DNA of 64,000 nt from Membranipora membranacea (taxonomy: Eukaryota; Bryozoa; Gymnolaemata; Cheilostomatida; Membraniporidae), in contig OU612073.1 of assembly GCA_914767715.1 (NCBI GenBank), forward strand, positions 16,988,001 through 17,052,000, given 5' to 3'. The notes under the pieces were generated by a model. It had not been told where the DNA came from, ran no database searches, and was given only the letters and a program-made list of their open reading frames with translations. Shown here piece by piece: positions 10,787-25,211 of this stretch. Made by a program: the position numbers and the translations under genes. The number at the start of each line of letters is the position of its first letter. Positions within the stretch are counted from its first letter, which is position 1.

Positions 10787-13700
10787 AAAAGGGCTGAACT
10801 AACCAGCCAGTGCTAACGAGGAAAAATCCCTCCATATTTGGCTTTGAACAGTAGTCAGTTTCATCGCAAAATGTTATATTTATAGCTGCTTGCTTTCAGA
10901 AACTGGCTGGACTACCTGTGGTAATCATTATTGATCTTCACGGGACGCAATACTGTTGTAAGATCTATACTATCACTAAATGATAAGTTGAATTGGTTCA
11001 AAATTTTAGATCGGATATATATAATTTAAATGAAATAATGGAAATTTGTCTCTCATTCATGAGAAGGAAACAGAGGAAACAGATACTTTAATTTATGTAA
11101 GAGTTATGAGCACGTAAATAATTTTATCCCTTATAGACGACCATGAGAAAGACTATCCCAACTTAATCATCTGGCAATTACAATTGCGCCCGGTGGGCCG
11201 GTTATCATAGCAGGAGCCAATACTGTACTAAGGTCAGTAAGTAAGTAAGTCCATCACCTTTACAACCGGATTACGAGACCAAACGACACCTGCATGAAAA
11301 ACATTACTTCATTTCCTGCCCTGGACCTTGCATATAATAATATTACCAATCAGATATCTGTTTACATGTCCCATTAAAACATACTTACATATACTCACAT
11401 AACTTTTTTTCAGAGGATAACATTGGCTCCCTCCATTACAATTACAACTTTGGAATTCGAGTTTTCTAAGCAAAGCAAGAAGTCACCTCTAATGTAATTT
11501 GATCTAAAATCATCTCTTATTTAGAATGAGTGGATGTTGGGTTTTTTTGTTACTTGTCCCAAAAGATCTGGTTGCCTCATGACATTCTCATAACTGGCAC
11601 ACAACTCCTGGACATCTTACTTTGTTTCGCTATCAGAATGCAATTTTGATTTCAGGAGTTAATAGTGAGGTGTTCTGGTAAGCTTGTCTGCTAGCTTATC
11701 GTAACCACTCTTTAAGTTAACTAAGGCGAAAATCTATTAAGCGTTTTTATAATTTGAGTACTGCGAGTGAGAATTTCTACCTCTGGCTTTATTATACTGA
11801 TAAAAGTAAATAAATCTATATTATTGATTTCATTGTCAATTGTATGGCTTGGAAAGATATAGAACTAAAAAAAAATAAACAAAGTAGATGTGAAAGGACA
11901 AAAAAACTCTGTATCATGAATACCTCATGTAAAAGCTTGCCTCCAAACAACCACTCAGTTCCTGTTGCAGATAAAAAGGGCTGGCTAAGAGTTTCATATA
12001 TCCCAACATTAGGCAGAATACTTTTGATTAAACAACATGGTCTATAAGCATGTGATTGTCAGGAAAACCGGAATATAATTTCATAAGGAAACACGCAGGG
12101 TTGGCGACTTTAAAATGGAATCAAAGTGGAATCTAGTTTTCTTTGCTTAGGGAGATAGAATAACACATCTTCTTCATACTAAGATACTTTTAGGTTGCAC
12201 AATAATGCTAATGAACTCTCTCTCCCTCTCTCATCGCGCTAACACTCAGTTGTTTGCATTCAATGAGGCCATAGAGCTACCGTGAGCATATGGGTACACT
12301 TTTATTCACATGGCAGTTATAAATATTCAACCAGAGGCAATGTGCAGTACTGCTCCATCATTGATTTGGCAAATAGGGGTAGGTGAATGTCTGACCAAGA
12401 ACAGAACAAGACTCAAGCTTTGCATATCACTCTATTGAGGTTTTCTGCCTCTAGTGATTGATAGCAGCTAAATGAGATAGCGGAGGTACCAAAATTGTTA
12501 AGGGTGCACCTGGTGATCGAACTGTTGGGGTTTTAGTTACTATGAAACTTGAGAGGCACTCAAGTCTAGTTATAACATGTCTCATGTTTCAAACTAGTAT
12601 GTGATGTTCACATTAGGTAGAGAGCTCAACATGATTAAAACCCAAGTATAGGCCGCATAGGGACCCTAGTAGCCTGAATAGAGTTGATGGAATCTGGGTG
12701 ACTTCAGCAATACCAGTTTTAGGATAATTGAGTATCTGAATTTGAGAACTGAGCATCCGTTGGGGCCTCTTGTGTTGAAAAGCATTGTCAAGAACCACTG
12801 TATTTGAGGCCAAGTCCGTGCTGTGGGAGCTAGCAACATCTTAATCCCATAAAGAGCTGGAGATCATCAGTTCTGGCAGCTAATGAGCAACCACATATAA
12901 GGCGATGAAACCAGGATGTGTTTCACCACATTAGTACCCATATAATTTTCATCTGACGGACCAAGGAGTCATTGGACTGACATTGTCAATATGAGAGAAG
13001 CTGGTGAGAAGGAGATGAAATCTTCAGCCAGGCAGCGTCTGAATTTCAAAGTATATTGTGGGAATGTAGCTGTCCAAACTAGCACAATGCAGGGGATAAA
13101 CTTTCAGTTGATAAGTTAACAACTTGTCAGCTCAGTCTGCATATTGATATGAAAAGAGGTCGCGCATCCTTTTTCAGCATAGAACATCGACAACATATAA
13201 ACCATCATGTCACCACCGTTCGATTTGTTTAGCAACAGGATTTATGACATGTTCAAAAGACTCATCTGCCTTATGCAACAATAGTCTTAAGAGCTCTGAT
13301 ACCTGCAACACCCGATCAACCTGCGCATGTGCGAAACAGGGCTGAGTACCTAAATTGGGAAAGCTATGAAAACCCAAAATTTGGTAATTTTTTGGCCTCA
13401 ATGGAACCGTGGTTTAGTTGCCTTGGGAGTTGCCTTTCTTGATAGATGGCAGTGCCACTGTTGCTGTGCTGCAGAGATAGAATATGTCATAAGGCTATCC
13501 TGGGGGCAGAAAGAGGCCAATAGAGAATTCAAACACTGTCGGTGAACTGGGACGTAGCCACATTTTGCCTATTGTAGCAAAGAAACCACATTATTTGCAC
13601 CACAAGGCCCTCTAAGCAACATAGAGAAACACAATCTTTCAACTTTGCCAATTAAATAAAAGCGACTGTGTCGCTTACAAACTTTAGCTTGAATAAAACT

Positions 13701-14055
13701 GTGGCTACAATTTCAACAACCAACTCTTTCTGAGGATGTGAAAATTTTCAGCAGGAGTTTCTCTTCTTCTCGAAGAGAAGACATGCTAATGCTGGTATCA
13801 TATAATTGCTCGATTATACACCATAGGATACAGCCATGGTTCCAGACACATTGGGATTACAAGTTAACCTCAAGTCCAGGCATTTGAGGTAGACTTCAGC
13901 TGGAATTACATTTTCATGTAAGTGAATGATGCTATAATAAAGAGATTATGGCTGGGAATGAATATGGCAGCTAGATGATTGAACCCTTATAATTTTATCC
14001 ATGTTGCAGTATCGGTGTTACTGTACTGTGCAGCTTATTCGATGGTTAGTGTTGT
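10787..14055. other. Intergenic region right of block A
   Basis: To about 11487 this is the end of tandem unit 2. Beyond it lies the 3' flank of the minus-strand macro-domain gene. Minus-strand open frames at 12613-12813 and 13210-13401 show no recognisable family. No canonical minus-strand AATAAA follows the stop codon closely; an AATAAG lies at about 14036. Nothing else is supported. Confidence 0.4.
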
Positions 14056-14144
14056 CTAATCAAGTATATCCTCAGATTTAGCGAAGAACATGGCTAAATC
14101 ATACTCAGATGTAGAACAAGCAGTCATCATCTTCCTTCCAATAT
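14056..14144 (-). CDS. Macro-protein gene, last exon
   Basis: Follows a pyrimidine-rich acceptor (AATTTCATTTCAG). It begins in the required phase, encodes 28 residues ending AKSEDILD and stops at TAG (14058-14056). With it the coding total is divisible by three. I prefer it to the frame at 13210-13349, which also has an acceptor in the right phase but a weaker context and lies further away. Confidence 0.7.
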
Positions 14145-17100
14145 CTGAAATGAAATTCAACAAAACTATAACATCAGTAAGTGTGATTTGAGAAGAAAAG
14201 ATGCAGTCACAAGCTAGTTTTAAATAAAAATCTGTTAGAACGAAAGGGCATCATAATTCATCATTCTTCCTGAGACTGGATCTCATCTGTTGGACAGCTC
14301 AGGTGAAAGTAATGGCCAGGTATAAAGTTCATTCATCCTTCCATAGTAACTTTGGAGGTTTAATCAAAATACAGGCTAGATCTTCATCACATAAACCGGG
14401 ACCAAATTATACCTTATGCACACAAAATGGTACAATAAAGGCTTCGAGTACGATTTGCTTTGTGTCTCATAGAACATTATCGTTGATGAGAGCTGACGCC
14501 GTTTTAAATTCATCATATGTCGTCCCACTGCTCTCTGTTGGCAACTTAAATTAAAATGCCATTCATCTGATCTAATAAAAGACAAGAGATAAGCTAAGGG
14601 ATATAAAGCTTACCTGGTCTCCTGTTGGCCTCATACTCTATACCAGGACCGTACGTCTTCAGCTGATCTGACAAAGCAGCAAGTTTGTGATTATTAGTCT
14701 CACAAATGAACAGCTTCGTCAGAGAGGTCTTCCCGTTCATACAGTGTTCATTTAGGCAGCGTAAAATAATGCCTGCTGACTCCCGATCAGACACAAACTT
14801 CTGCCTGTAGGGATGGAAAGAGAGAACAGATATAATAACAAAAATAAATATCAGTAACCAGTAACTAAATGATAAATCTAAGCTAGCAAAGTCAAAGCAA
14901 TTTTATTCCAAATATACCTTCCCTTATTGGCATCAACGACACCCCCTCACCATCAAACATTGGTATCAAATGGTTGTGTAGATGTTGACACCAGAGATGT
15001 TTGAAAGAACTAAGTAGAGTAAATCAGTAAAGTCATTGTACAAATTGCATTGACACAGATCCAACATAGTGATGAATGCTGCTCTAATTATCTGCACTTG
15101 TAAACATTAAATGACTGATATAAATTGAGATCCTGAAGCATCGTACAGATATCATACTTACATGTCAGCTCCGATTAGGTTACACACTGCGCTCCTGAAC
15201 CTCATTCTATCAGCCGACTCCAGGGCTTCAGTGAACGCTCTCTCAAGTGACCCCTTATCTCCTGTATCTACCACTACGACTATGTATCTGTCAAACAATG
15301 TCACTGATGAGTGACTTGGGAGTTCAAAGCAACTGCCTGGCAACTCTGTGCCATGCCTATCCAGTTCCTTGCTAGCTTTAGGATCTAAAATACATGCAAA
15401 AATATATATCGAGTCAAGTTAGTTACTTCAACGATACTTAACCAGCAGTATTTCATGGTTCAGAACATGTACATCATAGAATTATAGTGAAATGGCATCG
15501 AGACAGAGCCATGGCGAGGCAGACACATTGGCGTATCAACTCCTTTAAATTTTCCCTAGAATCATTCTGTGGCTGGTGCGGTACTGGATTTCAAGAAAGG
15601 TCCATTTCAGCTCCTTTTTCCTATGCTGCATTGTAGCAAAGTGGAGAGCGGACAACTCAGAACAAAGGATCCAATTTCATCTCTGAAATGTCTCTATAAT
15701 GTTATTTAGATATGCATATATTATTTCTATGGTGAAGGATATGTAAATCAGGTAAAAAACTCACCAATTGCCTGTAGACTGCTGCCGACTCCTGATTGGT
15801 TCATATGGACGTCAGATTTGACAGCAATGATCATAGCGTCAGCCTCTATACATTGAATATAGGGCTGGCAGCTTATAACTTTTACTCTGCCAATATCCTG
15901 CTCTGAGCACTGGACTGACTTAAGCAGTAAGAATTTTAGTTTGAGATCCTTAGAGGCTCGATAAAATACAATTCTATCAACTTGCTCTGTGAGGAATAAA
16001 GGTGAAAGTGAAAGTAAAATGTCAACAGCGCTTTCCTTAACGTTTACAAATCGACCCCACTAGTACTTGCACTAGGTTAATATCTAAAGTACTGCAGCCT
16101 ATAGAGACATTCTACAAGATCCCTAAGTTCTAAGCTTCATGTGGTCTAGGATATATTAACATTCAAAGCTCATTATGACAACATTTCTAATATTCTGTTG
16201 GGGAGGTTCTAGTTGTAGAAAACCAAACCACATGTCTTGTATAGTGGTCAGTTTGCTGAAGGTAGATATGTGTGGCTTAACTCTCCAGAAAACTGATGGT
16301 TGACACCATAGACTTAATAATAAAGTCCTAGACAGGACACTATATGGAGCAACAGCATTGAGCAAAGAGTTAGAGACAGTTAGTCTCCAACTCCTTGCAC
16401 TGAGGCATTTAATTGTGAGCAATGTAACAACATTGGAAGGTGTAGCAGCATTGATGCTATCATTGACTTGCAGCTCATATACCAGGTTTTTTGTTGATAA
16501 CTCGATCAATTTAGATCGGAATATGAGTTTGAAAATTACAATGTATTAAGCAGATTGTTGTTAACAGTTTGATATGAATTTTAAGCAAAAAAGATTTTGA
16601 AAAAGAAATAACATCAAGTTGATAACAAGATGTTGCTGATTGTAAAGCAATTTCCAAATTCAAAATCCGGTCACAATTGATCGAGTAATGAACAAAAAAC
16701 CTGGATAATAGACAGAAAATCAATGATAACACCAATGCTACTACACCTTCAAATGTCGTTACGACGCTCACAATTAAGTGCCTCACTTCAGCTGTATATA
16801 GTGTCCTGTCTAGGTTTATTATTAAGTCTGTGGATGACACCAATAGGTCTCAAACACAGCTGGGCATTTTCTATCATTAACGAAGGAACACATCTTTGAT
16901 CCATGATTTCAGTAAGATGCGAGTTGTTTTAGTCTGAGTTAGGTGTCAATTGACTTTTTATTTGGGTATTTTAGTTGATTAGATCTCCTGTGTGCTGCGT
17001 TATGTGAGAAGGGTGAATCACTAAGGATAAGAGCTAAACCAGCACGCTCATGACAGCTATAGATGACCAATTACGCTAACAAAACTCATGCTCGCCTGAG

Positions 17101-20100
17101 TTCCCTCTTACATTGAGCTCCATGTAAGACAGTGCCGGATGTTATAGGGTAATAACCAAATAAGTTCAAATAAGTCTTATGGTCTGACTAAACAAACTCG
17201 GCGATCGTGCAGCAGTTGAGGAAACAACATTCCAGGATACTATTGTCATGGTTATCAGCAGGAACGCAATAGTCAGAGCAGCCAGAACACACCACAATCC
17301 TACCATAAACTTGTGAGTCCTTGAATGGTTTCAGGACAAGTTTGGAGACATGAAACATTGCAGTCAATATAGGTTTGGCAGAGAAAAGTTTCCCTAAAAA
17401 CAATAATAAGAAAGGAACATCCACCCATGAATAAATCTTACTAGGTTTGGTTAGTTATTGGCTTTGAGGGCTAATCGAGGAATCGACTTACTCTCAGTTT
17501 TGATGACCCTGGTCTCGTTGTGCAGCTGTCTTACTTACTCTCAGTTTTGATGACCCTGGTCTCGTTGTGCAGCTGTCTTACTTACTCTCAGTTTTGATAG
17601 CTCTGGTCTCGTTGTGCAGCCGTCTTACTTACTCTCAGTTTTGATGGCTCTGGTCTCGTTGTGCAGCTGTCTTACTTACTCTCAGTTTTGATGACCCTGG
17701 TCTCGTTGTGCAGCTGTCTTACTTACTCTCAGTTTTCATGACTCTGGTCTCGTTGTGCAGCTGTCTTAGACTCGCCAGAGTTGCTTTCTTAGCTTCCTTC
17801 ACCTCGTACTGATCAGATGAAGTCAGCTTTATAGTCTTTGTTATCTTATTTATACTCACTTGGTTACTGGAAAATAATGTACCAAACTATAATTGCAAAA
17901 TATGCTTGAACATTAAATTGATTGCTGTCTCAAGGGGACTTGTGAAAACTTGAAAGCAACGAACTGGCTCATGAAAATTTGTCTTAAGAAATCGCTGGGA
18001 AATAATAATTAGCGGTAACCAAGGAGTTAGAGTCTCTAACTCCTTGCAGTTACTAAGATTTTCATAATTTGCAATGGCAATGTTTTCCATAAGAAAAAAG
18101 AAATTGATTGTTATCGCGTGAATTACAATGTAATTCCAGCTCTGGTTTTTCTGCCCAAGGTAACAGTAATAAACCCTAAAATTTAAGAATTTTCTACACA
18201 CTTCTTTTGCTAGATTAGAATCTCACAATTCCCCAAAAGTTTCGTTATCTCAAAATCCAAGGTAGTTTTGTACATTTAAATGTACAGAGTTATAAGACTT
18301 ACTTTGTGTCAAAGTGAGCATGAGCAGGTGTAAGAAGTTCAGTCATGAACCTCGTAGCAAACCTGAACTTTATATACATGTGCGACATATTCAGATTTAT
18401 ATCTTCACTAAAGACTTGCTCTCCATCAGCGATGACAGGTCTAGACTCATGACTCTGTGTATGCCCAGTGGAGTCTTCAGAGTCAGTGGAATCCTTCCTG
18501 TTCCTGTGTCGGGGTTTCCTTGGCTTAGCTTCCCGTCTTGAGTCTCCAGACCCTTCAGAATCGTTTCTCTGCAGTGAGCCTGCGTAGCCTTGGTGGGATC
18601 CAACATCCAAATCCATGAGTGCAACAACAGCATCTCCTCTAGTTTTCTTCTTTGGTTTCTTTCTGGCTCTCTTTGGCTTTGTACCTTTCTCTGAGGAAGC
18701 AGCTATGCTCCCTTCATCTTCAGAGCTGTCACGTCTGGACCGAGCTTTAGCTTCTTCTAAAATTTCTAGAAGTCGTTCTCTCGCGTCAACAACTGTGACT
18801 ATCTGCACCTGTAGGATAAATTATGATGATCTATTGCCAAAAGGAGGTATGATGAAGTCAACCACATAAAGTGTTAACTTAAGCTTCAGAAATATTTTAG
18901 TGTTTTTATGTTTTGTGTTTTTTGATTGATTATTAATGTACAAATCCGCAGAGTTCTCTTCTGCAGTTTTACACTGTCTAGGTTAGGCAGATTTCTCTTC
19001 TGCAGTTTTACACTGTCTAGGTTAGGCAGATTTTTCTTCTGCAGTTTTACACTGTCTAGGTTAGGCAGATTTCTCTTCTGCAGTTTTACACTGTCTAGGT
19101 TAGGCAGATTTTTCTTCTGCAGTTTTACACTGTCTAGGTTAGGCAGATTTCTCTTCTGCAGTTTTACACTGTCTAGGTTAGGCAGATTTCTCTTCTGCAG
19201 TTTTACACTGTCTAGGTTAGGCAGATTTCTCTTCTGCAGTTTTACACTGTCTAGGTTAGGCAGATTAATTTTATGAAAATGAGTAGAGTAACTTTAATTG
19301 TGGATGTACAAAACAAAAGTTCTTAAAACCAGAAGTACCCTGAGAGGATATATCAACACTTATACCGATGAGATATGTTAATATCTGAAACTGTGTGAAT
19401 GCCTGAATCTGGTCTTTGTTGTCATAAACGGATATCAGTTAAGAACAGATGTTACAAGTACCTTGCATGCGCTGCCGATTGGATCAATTATATATATAGG
19501 GAGTTGTTGTTTCCTCTTGATCTGCTCAATTATGACAGGACGTATAATCTTCCAGTCACCTTCCAACACTAAAAATAGATCAAATTTATAAGTATATACT
19601 ACCTCATATCCAAATATATATGTAAAACATAAATTATGAAAAAATCAGAAACCAGGCTAAAGTGCATCATTTTGGCCTTGATGAGATGACGTATGCCGCA
19701 CATCAGACACTTCGTAAACACTTGAAATTAGTGTACACGCAGCACACACTAGTGTCAGGCATCGCCTTTGGAATTTTATCAGGGCCTGAATAAACTATTT
19801 ACTGAAGCCAGATAACCTTAACTCTCTGAGTAACCCCAGATAAACAAGAATTGGAAGATTTGTAAATAGACTGACTGACTGACTGACTCATGGAAAGACA
19901 TGTGACAGCATGGAAAGACATGCTGATAAGCAGGAAAGACAGCTAAACCTACTACAAGGGGTCCCAGCATGGGCCATGTAAGGCCAATAACCCTAACACG
20001 TACGCTGTGTTTCATAGGGTGGCAATGGTGGATTGGAATGTGCTGTTGGATGAGAGAACACAACTCCGAGTAGTGAATAGGGGGCTAACTAATTAGCGCC

Positions 20101-23100
20101 ATCGACCCATTCTTTTTTGGGGATGGTGAGATGGCGCAATCAATTAGCGCGCTTGCTATTCACTGCCAGGCGATTAGTGCCGCAGGAGTTGTGGGTTCGA
20201 GCCCCACTGGGGGAGCTTTCATTGTTGATTGTTCCTGCCCCCAGCACCCTCGGGTGTATACCTCTCCTACTCTCTGAGTAATCCCAGATAAACAAGAATT
20301 GGAAGATTTGTAAATAGACAAACAAAAATAACCGACACAATTTAGGGAGTGAACCTTCAAAAGCTGTGCAAATTTAATGCATGAAATCAATCAGATAGCT
20401 TTTTTAAGGGTGGGTTGAGCCGGTTGTAATCAACAGTTGTCCCATTAAAGTAAAGGGACAACATACAAAGGGAAGGCGAGGATTTATAGACAGCTATAGT
20501 AACACTCTACAGGAAGAAGATAGCTGGCTGGTTACCCCTACCATACCTCCCTATGGTTATCAGTTAATGTTGAGATCACACATCCGGAATTTCTCTTGTA
20601 AATGTAACACTCATGGCAGGAATCTGATATCACAAACAGGGTCACAAGTTTACTAGAAAGAGTATCTTAATCAGACTTAACAAGTAATAGGGTGCAGTAA
20701 TTGGACGACACTCAGCGAGCTCAATTTTTGTAACTTAAGAACTTTCCTCTCTGCAGGATTGGTTAGATATTTCCACCACCAGACAGTTAGAGAACAGCCA
20801 GCAAACACTACTGAAGATTTGGTTAATAAACACCACAACAACAAACTTTTTACTTTATTAATACCATACCTTTGCCTCTTATCTTGTTTGTGGCTACAAG
20901 CATAATAACATTGTGTTGCAGCTTAAGAAGTATCATGATTTGCAAACATAAAACAAACACTGAGACAAACATAGCTCTAATTTTTCGAGTCACATACCAA
21001 GTTCAAAACTTTCCACAATGATAGTTTCTCTGAATTTCTTCTGAGCTTCGTTGAGACTCCCTTTCTCCTCACTAGTGGTCGTTAAGATGAAGAAGAAACC
21101 TTTACTGTCATCATGGACGTATCGGAATGTGGCGTTATAGTCTGCGAGGATATTCTTATTCAAATACCTAAAAACATTTCATACATGGACAAAGTGGAAA
21201 AATGTGATCCATCTTGTCTATACTCTAGTACTATCTAGCCATAGACATCGATACAATAGATGCCTAACCAGTTTTTTTCGGGTTTTGTTATTACCGGTTG
21301 ACGACCATCAGTGGTAGGGATAGCATGTTATCTTGATGAATTTCAATGTCAATAATAATAATGTCCAGAAAAAATCCTGTGACACCCAGATAGTAGTAAG
21401 GATATATGGGTTAGTTTTTCAGCTAGTCCATCTATTTGCATTCTCAAAAAACCCTACCACTGATTTCTTATATACAGGTGATTAGCGAAAAGTGGGGCGA
21501 CTCCCAAGAGCGGTCTAGGTTTCTATTTAGCTATATTTCTATGTATCTACCGTATGCATTGAACTGATAACTCTATGAGACAACTTGTCAAGGCACACAG
21601 GTTGAGATTAAGATGTGAGAATACAAACAAGCATGTTTCATCAACACACATGCGGGCAACCAATGATACATCATTGCAAAGGGATGTGCCTGTATTATAA
21701 TCACAACTTTCTCAGGCTGTCATTTAAGCTGGATTGGGCTAGAGTACCTGAGAGCATCTTCTCTAGAAAGTTCCTCTCTCATAAACAGATATCTAGCTTT
21801 ATCAATGGTCACTCTCCGCTCAGTTAAGGTCTTCTTGATCTCTTCAACATCACTTAAAACTTTGTCAATATCTGATGAGCTGCCTGCATTAATCAAGAGA
21901 AAATCTACAAACCATCAATCTCAAAGCGTGGAAGATCCAGATCCATGTAACATACACTAGAGACACGGGAGTCATCAGGTATAAACCCCTGTACACTATT
22001 GAAACGCTGTTGAGACAAGGATTCTGGAAGAATGGTAGATACAGTTATAACCTGCCTCCAACTAATTAATTTGACCAGAAGCAGGTGCCATCACCAACAT
22101 ACATTCTGCACATTTGTCCATCCACAGTATACAGAGAAATGCAGTAACAATTTCATTGACTATTATCTCATATATATATATATATATATATATTATAACG
22201 TAGTAAAAGAGTAGAGAACGAGACCTTTGACTGTGAGTGTACCAAGGTCTGTACCTAGTCCCATGTTTATTCGAGTATTTGGATACTCTGTTCTCAAGTC
22301 TCCTATCTTTTTAATGCTGTAGACATAAAAAATTGAGAAATGGCATGGTGAAGGTGTGACATTATGGTGAAATATTCTTCATTACAATATGTTTACAATC
22401 TATGCCGGCAGCCTCAATAGCAATAACTAGGTCTCATATGAGTATGACAGTCAACCAATATAATGGCCTATCAAATCATTCAAAATTGAAAGTGAGTCAG
22501 ATGATACTAGGCCGCCATCTCTGCAGAACACAATAATAATGTCTTATTATTGACAGAGCTCAACTGGCTGAAAGATGGATTTTGTGGCATAACCTTGTCA
22601 AACATACTTGATAAAATTAGCCTGAGATATAGGCATCTGTACTTGTCTAGACAGTGCATTAGACTCCCTGTCTGCGGAATCTATCAACTCTTCAAACCTC
22701 CTCACATCTGCATATATACCTGGAAATGAGATAGCATTGATCAACATATATACAAGTTATTGAATGATCGTATTCTACGCTGCAACTTATTTGAGATTTC
22801 AAATGTACATAGTGACAAACATTCTTTACAGCAAGCTTTGGTAAATTCTACAACTACGACTGAAAGAAAAAACAAAACATAAAAAACTTATTCAATATAA
22901 AAACATGTATTTTTAATTATCAATGTCAAGTTCTGTTCAGCAGTTGTCCTTTCAAATGACATCTTACAAGATATCCTCAACATAAACCATGACACTTTAT
23001 AGCTGGAGGGCTCTGAAGCTGGAATCCCAATCCATATTGCTTAGATAGGGGTGGTTGTTAGTTTGCACAACTACCGTCCGTGGAAACATTGTTAATTGAC

Positions 23101-25175
23101 CAATATTGTTTTTTTCTCTTAATTTGAGAAAAACTAAAGCTGTACCAGTTGTGTATGGTAATTTTATGTTACTTACCATAAGCCCTGAGTTTGGTATTCT
23201 GAGAACCTTCAGCCTCCCAAACTACATACAGAGATTTAGGTACTGATTTCTTAAGCTTTGTCTCCCACTGTGTGCTGGATACGGATCTCTCCTCCATCAT
23301 ACTGAAATATAATAATCAGCATAAAACTGTGTAATGAAACAAGTCTTGGTTTCATTTTGACAAAAGTTCACTAGAGTTGGGGGAGGGGGGTCGTTCAATA
23401 GGAATGAGCTGAAGAAAGTTAAAACTACCACCCTCCTTGCCACAACTTTTCTCACACATAGAATAATCCGTTGAAGATGTTTACGGTTCAATCAACCAGT
23501 GAATATTTGATATTGCTCTTTGCCTCAGCAAGGAACGATAAGAGAAGAATTTGCTATGAACTGAATGTACCGTCTGGTGCGTAGCAACATGCTCTTAAGC
23601 TCAAACATATATAATCACACTAACATTGTTAATCATATGCCTGATCTCATCCACCAACCAAATGACCACAAACACAGAGAGATTTTATTTTGCCACCCAA
23701 ATATTGAGTTTTCATTCTCAACCAGAGAAGACTGGCGAAACTCAACTGTTCCGCTTCAAATCTTTGATACTTGTGTCTACACTGATGGCTCATCTCATGA
23801 CCTTGGTGTGGGAACTGGTATATTCATCCAACAAACACAAGAAGAATCAGATGGCCAAGCTTGTACTGATGAGGAAATCACAATTCCACTAACTCAAAAT
23901 GCAACAATATCACAAGCAGAAATCACTGGAATTTCAATAGCTGCCATGGCTCTTAAATGTTACAGGAATAGAAAAATAGCTATAATCACAGACAGTCTTT
24001 CTTCACTCCAGTCCCTTCAAAACACTGAAGTTAGAACAAAAGCCAAACACGAATGCATACACAACTTAAATACCCTTGTGAAGAGTAACTCCATCACTCT
24101 TATCTGGGTCCCTGCCCACTCCGGTATCGATGGTAATGAGCGTGCTCATGAGCTTGCCAACCTCGGAGGTGCGCTTGATAACCTCGATCCTGAACCCTCA
24201 CCCCCTATTGCTCAAACAGTCATAAAACAAAAGATCAAAGAACAAGCTATCAGCTCTTTTGAAGATAAGTGGTTCAACTCAAAGAAATGTACAAAAAAAA
24301 ACCATTACTAGACATATCAAGGGTCAAATATCGAAACCCCTGTTGCAACTCAGAAGACCACTTCTGTCATATGTTGTAAACACTATCACAGGTCATGGTC
24401 CATTCAGAGAACACTTAAACCGAATGAACATCGCTGACGAGTCATCCTGTCCTAAATGCGGTGCGATATCGGATTCAGATATTCACTTCATTTTTGACTG
24501 CCCAAATTACTCAAAAATCAGAGAGAAAACACTCAAAATAGATTCATATCAAAACCTTAAAACACAACTTTGCATTAAGGTGGTGGATCTGGCCGACTTT
24601 ATAAAATTGTCTGACAGATTTACTACCAATTTATGCCAAATCAAATTTGTCCGGGGCCTCTGAATACGATGGGTGCCATATATCGCCTGTATTCTGACTG
24701 ATTTATTCCTTTCTATCTCAGTCCCCCTCATAAGACAAGACAAGACAAGAGGAGAATTTGACAGAGTAAAATAAAACTCTCTAATTGATTGCCACCGCAG
24801 TGAGAGTTAGTAGCTGAGTAGATTTGTCATTTCTAAATCAAAGGTGAAAAAAAGCCAGTCAAATCATCAGTTTGAACACCGCTATCAATTGCTTTCAACA
24901 ACTCGATCCTTCTCAAATTTGATCTTTGATTGTAGCAACTTACCACAGATTGATGAGGAAATCTGTTACGACGGCGGTGACTGCAGTCTTCCAGTTAGAG
25001 TAGATCTTTACTATATCAGTATTAGGGTGAGGTGACTGCTGTGTGAGAGGAACTATATGAGAGCCGGCTTTCGATATAAACGCCATACAATCCTTTAGTT
25101 TCTGTAAATAATAAAATTATTAATTAATTAATTTAAGATTAATAATGATAATTGTAGATCTGATAAGTTTCATTC

Positions 25176-25211
<36 letters not shown>

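Larger units (their letters stand above)
8282..11487. repeat. Tandem unit 2 in block A
   Basis: Second copy of the tandem unit, enlarged by a MITE (8384-8754) and a LINE fragment (9932-10786). It carries its own tRNA-Arg gene. Its right end, near GCAAAGCAAGAAGTCACC, matches the right end of unit 1. More divergent from unit 1 than block A is from block B, so the tandem duplication is older than the block duplication. Confidence 0.8.
23554..24747 (+). mobile_element. 5'-truncated LINE with RNase H domain
   Basis: Insertion of about 1.2 kb in the intron between exons 11 and 12, flanked by a 13-bp direct repeat with one mismatch (23541-23553 and 24748-24760, ending AGAATTTG). It ends in an (AAGAC)n-like tail, as many LINEs do. 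It carries the C-terminal half of an ORF2-like protein in two frames. Confidence 0.8.

Noticed and set aside
13210-13349. Alternative last exon of the macro-protein gene
   Set aside because: Acceptor and phase fit, but the exon at 14056-14144 is nearer, has a better pyrimidine tract and closes the frame; no family similarity at 13210.
17188-17424. Extra exon between exons 19 and 20
   Set aside because: It has an acceptor, but runs to a stop and has no domain; exon 19 joins exon 20 directly in phase and continues into the macro domain.
18926-19276. Repetitive 13-residue protein on the plus strand
   Set aside because: A 39-bp intronic minisatellite stays open because its period is divisible by three.
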